From contig CANDSI010000060.1 of the NCBI GenBank assembly GCA_947388575.1, forward strand, positions 1 to 6,511: a stretch of DNA of 6,511 nucleotides, read 5' to 3'. The notes beneath the pieces are model-generated. The model was not told the origin of the DNA and did not search any database. It saw nothing but the letters and a program-made list of their open reading frames with translations. The translations under genes were made by a program, and so were the position numbers. Shown piece by piece: positions 1 through 5,561 of the stretch. Numbering within the stretch: the first letter of the stretch is position 1; every line of letters begins with the position of its first letter. Source of the stretch: an uncultured Mycoplasma sp. GTDB taxonomy: Bacteria > Bacillota_I > Bacilli_A > RF39 > UBA660.

Positions 1-1149
1 TAAATTGTCTATTTCCTCAAATGTATTATAAAAATACAAACTAACCCTAACCGTATTTGTAACACCTACACTAGATTTCAATATTTTAGCACAATGATTA
101 CCTGCTCTAACGCAAATATTATATTTATTTAGATAATAAGCAACGTCTTGACTAAATACTTTATCTACATTAAATGCTACAATTCCACTATCACTTTCAA
201 TATTTATAACATCAATATATGGAATATGAATTAACTTATCTATTAAATATTTTCTTAAAGAATGTTCTTGCTCGCCAATTTTATCATAACCAATATTTTC
301 AATATATTTAATAGCCTCCGCGAGACCTATAACACCAGCTATATTTTGAGTACCAGCTTCCAATCTTGTTGGTAAAGGCTTATAATAAGTTTCAGCTGGA
401 CTATCAAAAGATTCATTCATTCCACCGCCTAAATTTATAGGTTCTAAATGTTCCAACAACTCTTTTTTACCATATAAAACTCCAACTCCTGTTGGCCCAC
501 ACATTTTATGAGCCGAAAAAGCTAAAAAGTCCACATCCAAATCTTGAACATCTGTTTTCATATGAGGCACCATTTGAGCCCCATCTAAAACAACAAAGAT
601 ATTATTATCGTGCGCATGCTTTGTAATCTCTTTTATAGGTCTTGCATCTCCTATAACATTTGTAACTCCAGCTATAGATATTACTTTAGTTCTAGAAGTT
701 ATAGCTTTTTTAACATTATCCATTGTTACATAGTAATTATCGTCAAGCGGAATATAATTTACAACAATACCTATTTTTTTCACTAAATTAAACCAAGGCA
801 AAACATTAGATGCATGCTCGCTTGTTGTAATTAGCACTTCATCTCCAGCCTCCAAAAGATTTTCAAAGAATCCTTTAACAATCCAATTTAAACCTTCTGT
901 AGCACCAGAAGTAAATACTATTTCTTCTAAAGATTTAGCATTAATAAAATTCTTAACTATTTCTCTAGTATTTTCATAAGCTTGATCTACTTTAAACGAT
1001 AAATCATAATCTCCTCTATGAGCATTGGCAGAATAATTTATATAATATTCATTCATTGCATCAATAACACTTTTAGGCTTTAAACTAGTTGCACTATTAT
1101 CAAGATAAATAATATCTTGTGTTAATAAAGGAAAATCTTCTCTATTCAA
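1..1149 (-). CDS. sufS: SufS cysteine desulfurase (3' end cut by window edge)
   Basis: PLP-dependent group II cysteine desulfurase, which removes sulfur from L-cysteine as an enzyme persulfide for the SUF iron-sulfur assembly machinery in the cytosol. The 383 codons present read without a stop to position 1. Visible motifs: a His in SEHASN (H112) that would stack on PLP, the Schiff-base lysine in FSAHKMCGPTG (K215), and the active-site cysteine in RAGNHCAKIL (C353, codon 91-93). The C-terminal pattern VRVSLYFYNTFEEID matches the family end, so only about 20 residues should be missing. The start is TTG at 1149-1147, set by the Shine-Dalgarno AGGAGGTGAT ending 4 bases upstream; it overlaps the end of sufD by 8 bases, implying translational coupling. 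Gene order sufC-sufD-sufS is the usual Gram-positive one. Sure of the family; the TTG start is well supported but not proven. Confidence 0.95.
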   Translation of the reverse strand, partial: MNREDFPLLTQDIIYLDNSATSLKPKSVIDAMNEYYINYSANAHRGDYDLSFKVDQAYENTREIVKNFINAKSLEEIVFTSGATEGLNWIVKGFFENLLEAGDEVLITTSEHASNVLPWFNLVKKIGIVVNYIPLDDNYYVTMDNVKKAITSRTKVISIAGVTNVIGDARPIKEITKHAHDNNIFVVLDGAQMVPHMKTDVQDLDVDFLAFSAHKMCGPTGVGVLYGKKELLEHLEPINLGGGMNESFDSPAETYYKPLPTRLEAGTQNIAGVIGLAEAIKYIENIGYDKIGEQEHSLRKYLIDKLIHIPYIDVINIESDSGIVAFNVDKVFSQDVAYYLNKYNICVRAGNHCAKILKSSVGVTNTVRVSLYFYNTFEEIDNL

Positions 1150-1816
1150 GTATATCACCTCCTAAGTTTAAAAATTCTAATTCTATATTTTTCATATTAT
1201 GTTTTAAGAAACTATTTGTAAGCATATTCTGAGCATTATTCTTATCAAGTCCCAAACTTTCTAAATAAAATAATTCTTCTTTATTAAAACTACCAATCGC
1301 AACCAAATGATTAGCACTAACTTCATTAGTATCTATTTTCATAACTGGGCTAATTTTAATTGTATCATTTTCATTTTTAATAAGACCTTTTAAATTCTCA
1401 ATAAGCTCATTATCCTTAGTATCCTTTTTTACATAGCCATTACATATTATATCAAGATTACTATCATTATCTATATTCATACCTCTAATATCTAATATTG
1501 CTTTGCTACTATTACCCAACATATTTATATTAACTGTAATTTTATTTTTATTATTATTTAAGATAAGCATATTTAAATTTAATTTAACATTATTTAAAAG
1601 TGAAAAGCTGATATTATAATCACATTCACTTTTTTTGATAAGATATAAATCCAAATTGCTATTATCTTCTAATTCTATATTAAATTCTTTATTAATATTG
1701 TTAATATCATGTAATATAACATTTCCTTCTATATTTATAACTACATTTTCATTTAATTCTAAGTTGTACTCACCAGAAGTTATTTTTTTATCCTCTACCA
1801 CTAATAGTCTATTCAT
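1142..1816 (-). CDS. sufD: Miniature SufD, Fe-S cluster assembly scaffold subunit
   Basis: Predicted 224-residue SufD, partner of SufB and SufC in the SufBC2D scaffold. Identification rests on position between sufC and sufS and on the conserved SufB/SufD C-terminal block: SPVMKID, then NEVSANHLVAIG (H170), then ELFYLESLGL (about 181-190) and the following helix. The family histidine equivalent to E. coli SufD His360 appears kept as H170. Residues 15-130 are strand-like and rich in Asn, Ile and Leu, as expected for a shortened beta-helix core. Typical SufD is about 400-450 residues, so this is roughly half size, mainly at the N-terminal side and in the helix. The start chosen is ATG 1816, which overlaps the sufC stop by 8 bases; an in-frame upstream ATG at 1855 has no ribosome binding site and would lie inside sufC. 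It could instead be called a generic SufB/SufD-family protein. Confidence 0.8.
   Translation of the reverse strand: MNRLLVVEDKKITSGEYNLELNENVVINIEGNVILHDINNINKEFNIELEDNSNLDLYLIKKSECDYNISFSLLNNVKLNLNMLILNNNKNKITVNINMLGNSSKAILDIRGMNIDNDSNLDIICNGYVKKDTKDNELIENLKGLIKNENDTIKISPVMKIDTNEVSANHLVAIGSFNKEELFYLESLGLDKNNAQNMLTNSFLKHNMKNIELEFLNLGGDILE
1154..1163 (-). promoter_or_regulatory. Ribosome binding site deciding the TTG start of sufS
   Basis: AGGAGGTGAT is a full ten-base complement to the usual 3' end of 16S rRNA. It lies inside the last codons of sufD, 8 bases from AGGAGG to the TTG at 1149. No in-frame ATG lies nearby with a comparable site, so it fixes the rare-type start codon. The strong site may compensate for the weaker TTG initiator. 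Confidence 0.9.
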
Positions 1817-2561
1817 GATTTTCACTACCTGCAATAGCATTTGACCTAAAACCATGTTTTTCTATTAAACTAACAAGATCTTTGCTTCCAGTTTTAATAA
1901 TTTTACCATCATTTATAATCGAAACTTTATAATCTTCAAAATATTTTAAAATATCAGCATGATGGGTAACAATAAGCATAGTAGGCTGATACATATCATA
2001 ATATTTTTTTAAAAGTTCACCTACCACTTTCAAGGCATCAACATCTAGACCAGAATCAATTTCATCTAAAATAATAAATTTTGGCTCTAACATAAATAAA
2101 TGTAACAATTCATTTTTCTTTTTTTCTCCACCACTCATATTAAAATTAATATCGCGATGCATAAATTCTTTTGGAAGTCCAACTAATTTACATACTTCTG
2201 TTAACTTTTTTTGAAATGCAAACACATCTACTTTTTTTCCGTTTATTTCACCAATAATACTTCTAAGTAACTCTGCATTAGTAATACCTTCAATTTCTGT
2301 AGGATTCTGTCCTAGCAAAAAAAAGCCTAATCTTCCTATTTCTGTAGGAGTTAAATCATTTAAAAGTTTGCCATTATTCTTTATTACACCACTTATTATT
2401 TCATAATCTGGATGATGCATTAAAGCTTTACATATTGTGCTTTTACCAGTTCCATTAGGTCCCATTAAAACCATAATTTCACCATTATCTATATTTAAAT
2501 TAAAGTCATTTAAAATTTCTTTTTCTTGAGCTTTAACAACTAAATTTTTAATTTCAAGCAT
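1809..2561 (-). CDS. sufC: SufC ATPase of the SUF Fe-S assembly system
   Basis: ABC-type ATPase that powers conformational change in the SufBCD scaffold; a soluble cytosolic subunit, not a transporter. The 250-residue length is normal. Motifs in order: Walker A GPNGTGKST (34-42), Q-loop around LLGQNPTEI, signature SGGEKKKNE (143-151), Walker B IILDE (163-167, with catalytic-type Glu167), D-loop SGLD (170-173) and the switch histidine in VTHH (H200). The signature followed by KKKNE and the ILDEIDSGLDVDA block are typical of SufC rather than of importer ATPases. ATG 2561 is preceded by AGGAGGTGA at good distance. It is the first gene of the operon here, with a candidate promoter just upstream, and overlaps sufD by 8 bases at the sequence ATGAATAG. 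Confidence 0.97.
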   Translation of the reverse strand: MLEIKNLVVKAQEKEILNDFNLNIDNGEIMVLMGPNGTGKSTICKALMHHPDYEIISGVIKNNGKLLNDLTPTEIGRLGFFLLGQNPTEIEGITNAELLRSIIGEINGKKVDVFAFQKKLTEVCKLVGLPKEFMHRDINFNMSGGEKKKNELLHLFMLEPKFIILDEIDSGLDVDALKVVGELLKKYYDMYQPTMLIVTHHADILKYFEDYKVSIINDGKIIKTGSKDLVSLIEKHGFRSNAIAGSENHE

Positions 2562-2567
2562 AATTCT

Positions 2568-2576
2568 TCACCTCCT
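2568..2576 (-). promoter_or_regulatory. Strong ribosome binding site of sufC
   Basis: AGGAGGTGA, with 9 bases between AGGAGG and the ATG at 2561. It supports this start and the view that sufC is the first gene of its transcript. Confidence 0.85.
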
Positions 2577-2583
2577 CTATTTT

Positions 2584-2612
2584 ACCATATTATCGCTTAA
2601 TTTAAAACTCAA
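2584..2612 (-). promoter_or_regulatory. Candidate suf operon promoter
   Basis: A -35-like TTGAGT (2612-2607) and a -10-like TATGGT (2589-2584) are separated by 17 bases, each matching four of six consensus positions. GATAAT (2594-2589) and TAAAAT nearby are alternative -10 boxes with poorer -35 partners. The stretch lies between the terminator of the preceding gene and sufC, where a promoter is expected. No palindrome resembling a known Fe-S or iron regulator site was seen. Confidence 0.45.
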
Positions 2613-2643
2613 AAATAAAACAAGAATTCTACTTTAATTCTTG
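2611..2643 (-). terminator. Intrinsic terminator of the 282-residue gene, overlapping its stop codon
   Basis: On the minus strand, perfect 8-base arms CAAGAATT (2643-2636) and AATTCTTG (2628-2621) flank a 7-base loop that contains the TAG stop, followed by TTTTATTTTT (2620-2611). A-rich bases before the stem extend pairing with the T-tract. The stem is GC-poor, so efficiency is uncertain, but it separates this unit from the suf operon. Confidence 0.7.
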
Positions 2644-3477
2644 CTTTTTCTTTTCTAACAATAAAATAGCTTGATTTACATCAACATTAGCATTATTTTC
2701 ACTATTAAATCCTGTTATTGTATAAACTCCATCTTTTAACACTACAACTACAGGTTTTCCATCACTTTCTTGATTAATACTACCCAACTGATAGCTGCAA
2801 ACTAAACCATTTAATAAAGCTACTTCATCAAGTTTAACCCCTTTTTTGCTATAATCTTCAAAATCAGATACTTTTTGCCAAATACTAATTACAGTTCTAC
2901 ACTCGCTTCTATCAAATGAACTTTGATATTTTATAAAATTTCTTCGATAAAATTTAATAATATCTTTGATATCCATACTTTTATTAAACAAACACATATA
3001 TTCTTGTTCTAAAATAAAAGGACACTCCATAGGAAGACTTAAATAAAACACTTTGCCTGTATCCTTAAAATGAATTTCCAACTCCATATTATGATTAGAA
3101 AAACGTTCCATAAATATTCTATTTTTAAAAATAATACTGTATTCAACTAAAGCAAGCTCATCTTGAGGATAAAAAGATTGTAAAGCAAATTGCAAAGACA
3201 CTTCATTATTAAATAACCTAAACTTATCTCTTTCTAAAATCAAATTAAATATACCAACTGGAGTTTTTATTAAAAATGTTGCTTCTGTAATTAAATTGTA
3301 ATATCCATTTTTTGAAATAAGATCAATATCAAAAGTATTAATTTTAAAAATCCTTTTCAAAATAAAAGAAGCTGCTTTAAATACTCCTCCAAATTGTGTA
3401 GAGATTAAGTTAAATATATCACTGTTCATATGCTTCGCTATAGCAATATTCTTATTTACTGTATAATATAAATTCAT
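2629..3477 (-). CDS. Hypothetical protein, 282 residues, own transcription unit
   Basis: I do not recognise this protein. It is a clear gene: ATG 3477 preceded by AGGAG 10 bases upstream (3492-3488), a strong promoter further up, and a terminator at the stop. No signal peptide is visible, nor a convincing membrane segment (the stretch FGGVFKAASFILKRIF at about 29-44 is amphipathic with basic residues). The middle (about 50-155) is strand-rich with alternating hydrophobic residues. About 165-235 looks helical with several aromatics (KFYRRNFIKYQ, SIWQKVSDFEDY). Near the C terminus VVVVLKDGVYTITG suggests a beta hairpin, followed by an Asn-rich linker and a basic helix ending KKKQELK. No catalytic motif or nucleotide-binding loop was found. 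A soluble, probably multi-domain cytosolic protein is the best inference. Confidence 0.85.
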   Translation of the reverse strand: MNLYYTVNKNIAIAKHMNSDIFNLISTQFGGVFKAASFILKRIFKINTFDIDLISKNGYYNLITEATFLIKTPVGIFNLILERDKFRLFNNEVSLQFALQSFYPQDELALVEYSIIFKNRIFMERFSNHNMELEIHFKDTGKVFYLSLPMECPFILEQEYMCLFNKSMDIKDIIKFYRRNFIKYQSSFDRSECRTVISIWQKVSDFEDYSKKGVKLDEVALLNGLVCSYQLGSINQESDGKPVVVVLKDGVYTITGFNSENNANVDVNQAILLLEKKKQELK

Positions 3478-3478
3478 T

Positions 3479-3509
3479 ATTAGAAATCTCCTATCAATAG
3501 CATTCTAAT
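3479..3509 (-). other. Possible 5' leader hairpin presenting the ribosome binding site
   Basis: In the predicted mRNA leader of the 282-residue gene, ATTAGAA (3509-3503) can pair with TTCTAAT (3485-3479), leaving a 17-base loop that carries the AGGAG ribosome binding site. The stem has one GC pair and ends just before the ATG, so it is weak. It begins only a few bases from the predicted transcription start, a position where hairpins can stabilise mRNA. Confidence 0.3.
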
Positions 3510-3519
3510 GAATATCTAA

Positions 3520-3548
3520 ATTATACCCTCTAAATATTATAAAGTCAA
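3520..3548 (-). promoter_or_regulatory. Near-consensus promoter of the 282-residue gene
   Basis: TTGACT (3548-3543) and a perfect TATAAT (3525-3520) are separated by exactly 17 bases, matching 11 of 12 consensus positions. The start of transcription is predicted near 3513, giving a leader of about 35 bases. It lies immediately after the terminator of the preceding gene, so the 282-residue gene is probably transcribed on its own. A direct repeat TCTAAAT (plus strand, 3515-3521 and 3529-3535) brackets the -10 box. Confidence 0.8.
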
Positions 3549-3584
3549 ACAAAAATATGTTACTTATTACCTTGTAACATATTT
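3549..3584 (-). terminator. Intrinsic terminator overlapping the end of the 140-residue gene
   Basis: Perfect 11-base arms AAATATGTTAC (3584-3574) and GTAACATATTT (3563-3553) flank a 10-base loop, followed by TTGTTT. The last seven codons and the TAA stop lie within the hairpin. The T-tract is short and interrupted, but together with the stem's own trailing TTT it is adequate for a low-GC genome. Confidence 0.65.
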
Positions 3585-3982
3585 AATAAATCAATTTTAA
3601 ATTTATCTTTAGAAGCATTAGCTTTTGATATCATTATACCTTTATAAGTTGTAAGTTCACTCATATGGCCTTCAAGTAATATTTCTGTAGGTGTAATAGT
3701 CTCTAACATAACAGTTCCTTCTTTTTTATAAACCGTATAAAATAATTTTACTTCGCCATGAACGGCTGCAAACATCTTATCACTAGGTAACTTAAGTTCA
3801 TATTTACTAGTGCCATCTTTTTTATTAGTACTAATAAGTTCCCCAACAAAATTACCATTTCTAAGAGCAGGATAATAATCAAAATTTAATTTTTTAAAAG
3901 CTAACATATTATATTTTTTTAAAGCTCTCTCTAACTTTTTAAACTCATTTTCATTAATATAATCTAAAACATAACCCTTCAT
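3560..3982 (-). CDS. Hypothetical protein, 140 residues, strongly and probably inducibly expressed
   Basis: I do not recognise this small protein. ATG 3982 is chosen because AGGGGG (3996-3991) sits 8 bases upstream; a TTG two codons earlier would be only 2 bases from it. The sequence is lysine-rich, has no cysteine or tryptophan, no signal peptide and no membrane segment. Residues 12-32 look helical (EFKKLERALKKYNMLAFKK); about 45-110 is strand-rich with alternating hydrophobics (KYELKLP, GEVKLFYTVYKK, TVMLETITPTEILLEG); the C terminus is a helix with KDKFKIDLLNML. It is monocistronic, between a consensus promoter with an overlapping inverted repeat and an intrinsic terminator, which points to an abundant product whose level is switched. 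No enzyme or DNA-binding motif was seen, so no function is proposed. Confidence 0.85.
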   Translation of the reverse strand: MKGYVLDYINENEFKKLERALKKYNMLAFKKLNFDYYPALRNGNFVGELISTNKKDGTSKYELKLPSDKMFAAVHGEVKLFYTVYKKEGTVMLETITPTEILLEGHMSELTTYKGIMISKANASKDKFKIDLLNMLQGNK

Positions 3983-3990
3983 AATCAAAA

Positions 3991-3996
3991 CCCCCT
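3991..3996 (-). promoter_or_regulatory. Ribosome binding site deciding the start of the 140-residue gene
   Basis: AGGGGG, 8 bases upstream of ATG 3982. The alternative TTG at 3988 would be 2 bases away, too close for normal initiation. Confidence 0.75.
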
Positions 3997-4013
3997 ATTT
4001 CAATTACGAATAC

Positions 4014-4042
4014 ATTATAGCATATTTTAACGCATTTGTCAA
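4014..4042 (-). promoter_or_regulatory. Full-consensus promoter of the 140-residue gene
   Basis: A perfect TTGACA (4042-4037), 17-base spacer and perfect TATAAT (4019-4014), with an extended -10 TG one base upstream (TGCTATAAT). All twelve consensus positions match. The predicted transcription start is near 4007, leaving a short leader of about 25 bases. Such promoters are rare on chromosomes without a repressor, consistent with the inverted repeat over the -35 box. Confidence 0.92.
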
Positions 4043-4055
4043 ATTTGCGTTAAAA
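4025..4055. promoter_or_regulatory. Inverted-repeat operator candidate over the -35 box
   Basis: On the plus strand, TTTTAACGCA (4025-4034) and TGCGTTAAAA (4046-4055) are perfect 10-base inverted arms around an 11-base centre that contains the -35 box. The arms hold GC-containing cores (ACGC/GCGT) that stand out in an AT-rich intergenic region. No T-tract follows on either strand, arguing against a terminator. The site would block RNA polymerase if bound by a dimeric repressor. I do not recognise the motif as a named regulator site: it resembles CIRCE in overall span but has different arms (CIRCE is TTAGCACTC, 9 bases, GAGTGCTAA). Confidence 0.7.
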
Positions 4056-4075
4056 AATATTATTTTTCCAAAAAA

Positions 4076-4330
4076 CTATTGACTTATTTTTAATTTTATA
4101 ATAGTAACTCCTGGATTAAAAATATCTACCTTATAAGAATCAACATATTTATTAGATTTTAATACTTCATGAACTTTATTTTTTAAAATATCAGAACTTC
4201 TACCATGGATAATTCCTACATACTCTATTCCTAATTTAATGTTATCCTGAATAAAATCCTGAATTAGGAAAACCGAAATATCTCTAGTTTCCCCATGCAA
4301 GTTTAAAGTTGGCGACTTACTACTAAACAT
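4076..4330 (-). CDS. Small stand-alone Smr-domain protein
   Basis: An 84-residue protein that is essentially one Smr (small MutS-related) domain. Smr domains bind or nick nucleic acids and also occur at the C terminus of MutS2. Visible are the N-terminal LNLHG (9-13), a helix beginning near DISVFLIQDF, the strand GIEYVGIIHG (34-43), then the helix ILKNKVHEVLKS and a closing strand VTIIKLKI. The second family motif, normally HGxGxG, reads HGRSSD (42-47), so two conserved glycines are replaced and nuclease activity is doubtful. The start ATG 4330 overlaps the kinase stop by 8 bases (ATGTTTAG) and has no visible ribosome binding site, so translation is probably coupled to the kinase. No convincing terminator follows; a short AT-only hairpin with T-run lies at about 4055-4070. 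Confidence 0.8.
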   Translation of the reverse strand: MFSSKSPTLNLHGETRDISVFLIQDFIQDNIKLGIEYVGIIHGRSSDILKNKVHEVLKSNKYVDSYKVDIFNPGVTIIKLKISQ

Positions 4331-5477
4331 TTTGATCGTTATTTGGAGTAACTATTGGTATAGAAGAGCCAATGTTTTCATTATTTGAAGCAATCGGTAC
4401 ATTTTGAACTCCTACAGCTGGAATACTAGCTCCACCTATCGAAAAAGTTGGAATAGCTTCTAAATCTTTAGGATCAATAACTTTAAAAGTTGCAGCATCA
4501 GGAATATCTGGTAGTTTATCTTCCTCTTTAATTTCTTCTACTTTAGGAGTCTCTTCAATAACAACTTCCTTTTTAAATTTCTGATTATAATAACTTATAA
4601 CTTCTTTAAGCATTGGAATAGAAGGGCTACCTCCCATTTTATTAAGTGATAAACCTGCAGCTATATTTGAATAAGTTATAGCTTTTTCCATATCAAAACC
4701 ATTAGCCATACAATAAGCAAAAGCCCCATGGAAAATATCTCCAGCACCACTAGGATCAACAACTTGAGTTTTTATTCCAGGCATAACTCTTATTTCTCCA
4801 TTAACTATATACATAGCTCCCATATTTTCCAAAGTTACAATAATTTCATTATTAGGATATTTCTGTTTCAATTTTTTATAAACATTTACTAAACTAGCTG
4901 AATTATTATAATCAATTTTAAGTCCACTAACTGATTCTGCAAAACCCTTAGAGCAAACTATATATTTAACAAATTTACAAAGTTCTAACAAGTCCCGATT
5001 GACTCTCCCAGCATCAACAATACTTATCGCTCTCGGAAACTTATTTAAGGCATTTATTGTTGCGCTATATTCTTTCCCATCTGAAAATATTACATCAGGA
5101 TTAATAGAATAATCATACTTCTTTAAATTAGGTTGTGTATTACTCACTATATCAAATCTTGTTCTAGAGCCATTTTTCTTATTCACTAAAACAACTGATA
5201 CAGGAGTTCCAACTTCATAAGAAACTTCAATAAGTTCTGTTTTTACCATTACTTGTTCTAACTCTTTTTTTAATTTCGTGCCATAATCATCAGAGCCAAT
5301 AACACCAGCAAAATAAGAAGTTTCTCCCCATTTTCCTAAAAGATAAGCAACATTAGCTGCCGTTCCTCCTCCAGATTCAACTTTTTCATTTAATAAATAC
5401 TTAGTTCCTTCTATCGGATATTCATCTACTGGACATGTTATATCATAGCTAGCTTTTCCAATATTTAATATTGTCAT
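4323..5477 (-). CDS. PfkB-family sugar/nucleoside kinase with long low-complexity C-terminal tail
   Basis: Predicted 384-residue cytosolic kinase of the PfkB/ribokinase superfamily, transferring the ATP gamma-phosphate to a sugar or nucleoside hydroxyl. Motif 1 is GGGTAANVA (36-44), followed by VIGSDDYG (59-66). Motif 2 is DPSGAGD (241-247), whose final Asp247 is the expected catalytic base. The kinase fold ends near residue 302, the usual family length. The remaining 82 residues form an extra tail: first acidic (EETPKVEEIKEED), then Pro/Ile/Asn/Ser-rich (IPTFSIGGASIPAVG and on), probably disordered. ATG 5477 is preferred because AAGGG (5492-5488) lies 10 bases upstream; a GTG three codons earlier is almost on top of that site. 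The substrate cannot be read from the sequence: motif 1 differs from the GGKGANQA of classic ribokinase. It is the first gene of a two-gene unit with the Smr protein. Confidence 0.9.
   Translation of the reverse strand: MTILNIGKASYDITCPVDEYPIEGTKYLLNEKVESGGGTAANVAYLLGKWGETSYFAGVIGSDDYGTKLKKELEQVMVKTELIEVSYEVGTPVSVVLVNKKNGSRTRFDIVSNTQPNLKKYDYSINPDVIFSDGKEYSATINALNKFPRAISIVDAGRVNRDLLELCKFVKYIVCSKGFAESVSGLKIDYNNSASLVNVYKKLKQKYPNNEIIVTLENMGAMYIVNGEIRVMPGIKTQVVDPSGAGDIFHGAFAYCMANGFDMEKAITYSNIAAGLSLNKMGGSPSIPMLKEVISYYNQKFKKEVVIEETPKVEEIKEEDKLPDIPDAATFKVIDPKDLEAIPTFSIGGASIPAVGVQNVPIASNNENIGSSIPIVTPNNDQNV
4326..4571 (-). other. Region encoding the kinase's extra C-terminal tail
   Basis: The last 82 codons of the kinase gene encode a segment unlike the folded domain: about 25 residues dominated by Glu, Lys, Val and Pro, then short Ile-Pro repeats (IPTF, IPAV, VPIA, IPIV) separated by small and polar residues. 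The reading frame continues without break from the kinase and overlaps the next gene, so it is not an assembly tail. Confidence 0.7.
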
Positions 5478-5496
5478 AAGTATCACACCCTTTTAC

Positions 5497-5525
5497 ACTA
5501 TAAACATAATATCATATTTATCCAA
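5497..5525 (-). promoter_or_regulatory. Candidate promoter of the kinase-Smr unit
   Basis: TTGGAT (5525-5520) and TATAGT (5502-5497) are 17 bases apart; the -10 matches five of six positions but the -35 only three. TATTAT (5511-5506) is an alternative -10 with a poorer -35. The region lies between the alaS terminator and the kinase start, where a promoter is expected. Confidence 0.4.
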
Positions 5526-5550
5526 AAAAATAAAGATTATTAATCTTCAT
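5524..5550 (-). terminator. Intrinsic terminator after alaS
   Basis: On the minus strand ATGAAGAT (5550-5543) pairs with ATCTTTAT (5537-5530), one G-T pair included, around the 5-base loop TAATA, followed by TTTTTT (5529-5524). The stem has a single GC pair, so it is weak, but position 12 bases after the alaS stop and the T-run fit an intrinsic terminator. Confidence 0.6.
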
Positions 5551-5561
5551 TTTATTATTTT

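Noticed and set aside
1635..1844. Plus-strand open frame of 69 residues within sufD
   Set aside because: It lies antisense to a well-supported gene, its Ser/Ile/Leu-rich composition is what the reverse of Asn/Asp/Glu codons gives, and no ribosome binding site or promoter precedes it.
1817..1855. Longer sufD start at ATG 1855
   Set aside because: It would extend 13 codons deep into sufC with no ribosome binding site; ATG 1816 gives the compact overlap seen at other junctions.
4025..4055. Reading the inverted repeat as a terminator of the Smr gene
   Set aside because: No T-tract follows the repeat on the minus strand (AAAATATG follows), and it spans the -35 box of a perfect promoter, which fits an operator better.
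4025..4055. CIRCE (HrcA) or CtsR heat-shock operator
   Set aside because: The total span resembles CIRCE, but the arms are TTAACGCA/TGCGTTAA rather than TTAGCACTC/GAGTGCTAA, and the tandem GGTCAAA repeats of CtsR are absent.
4055..4070. AT-only hairpin with T-run (AAAAAT-AAT-ATTTTT) as terminator of the Smr gene
   Set aside because: The stem has no GC pair and a 3-base loop, as expected by chance in this composition; it is mentioned only as a weak possibility.
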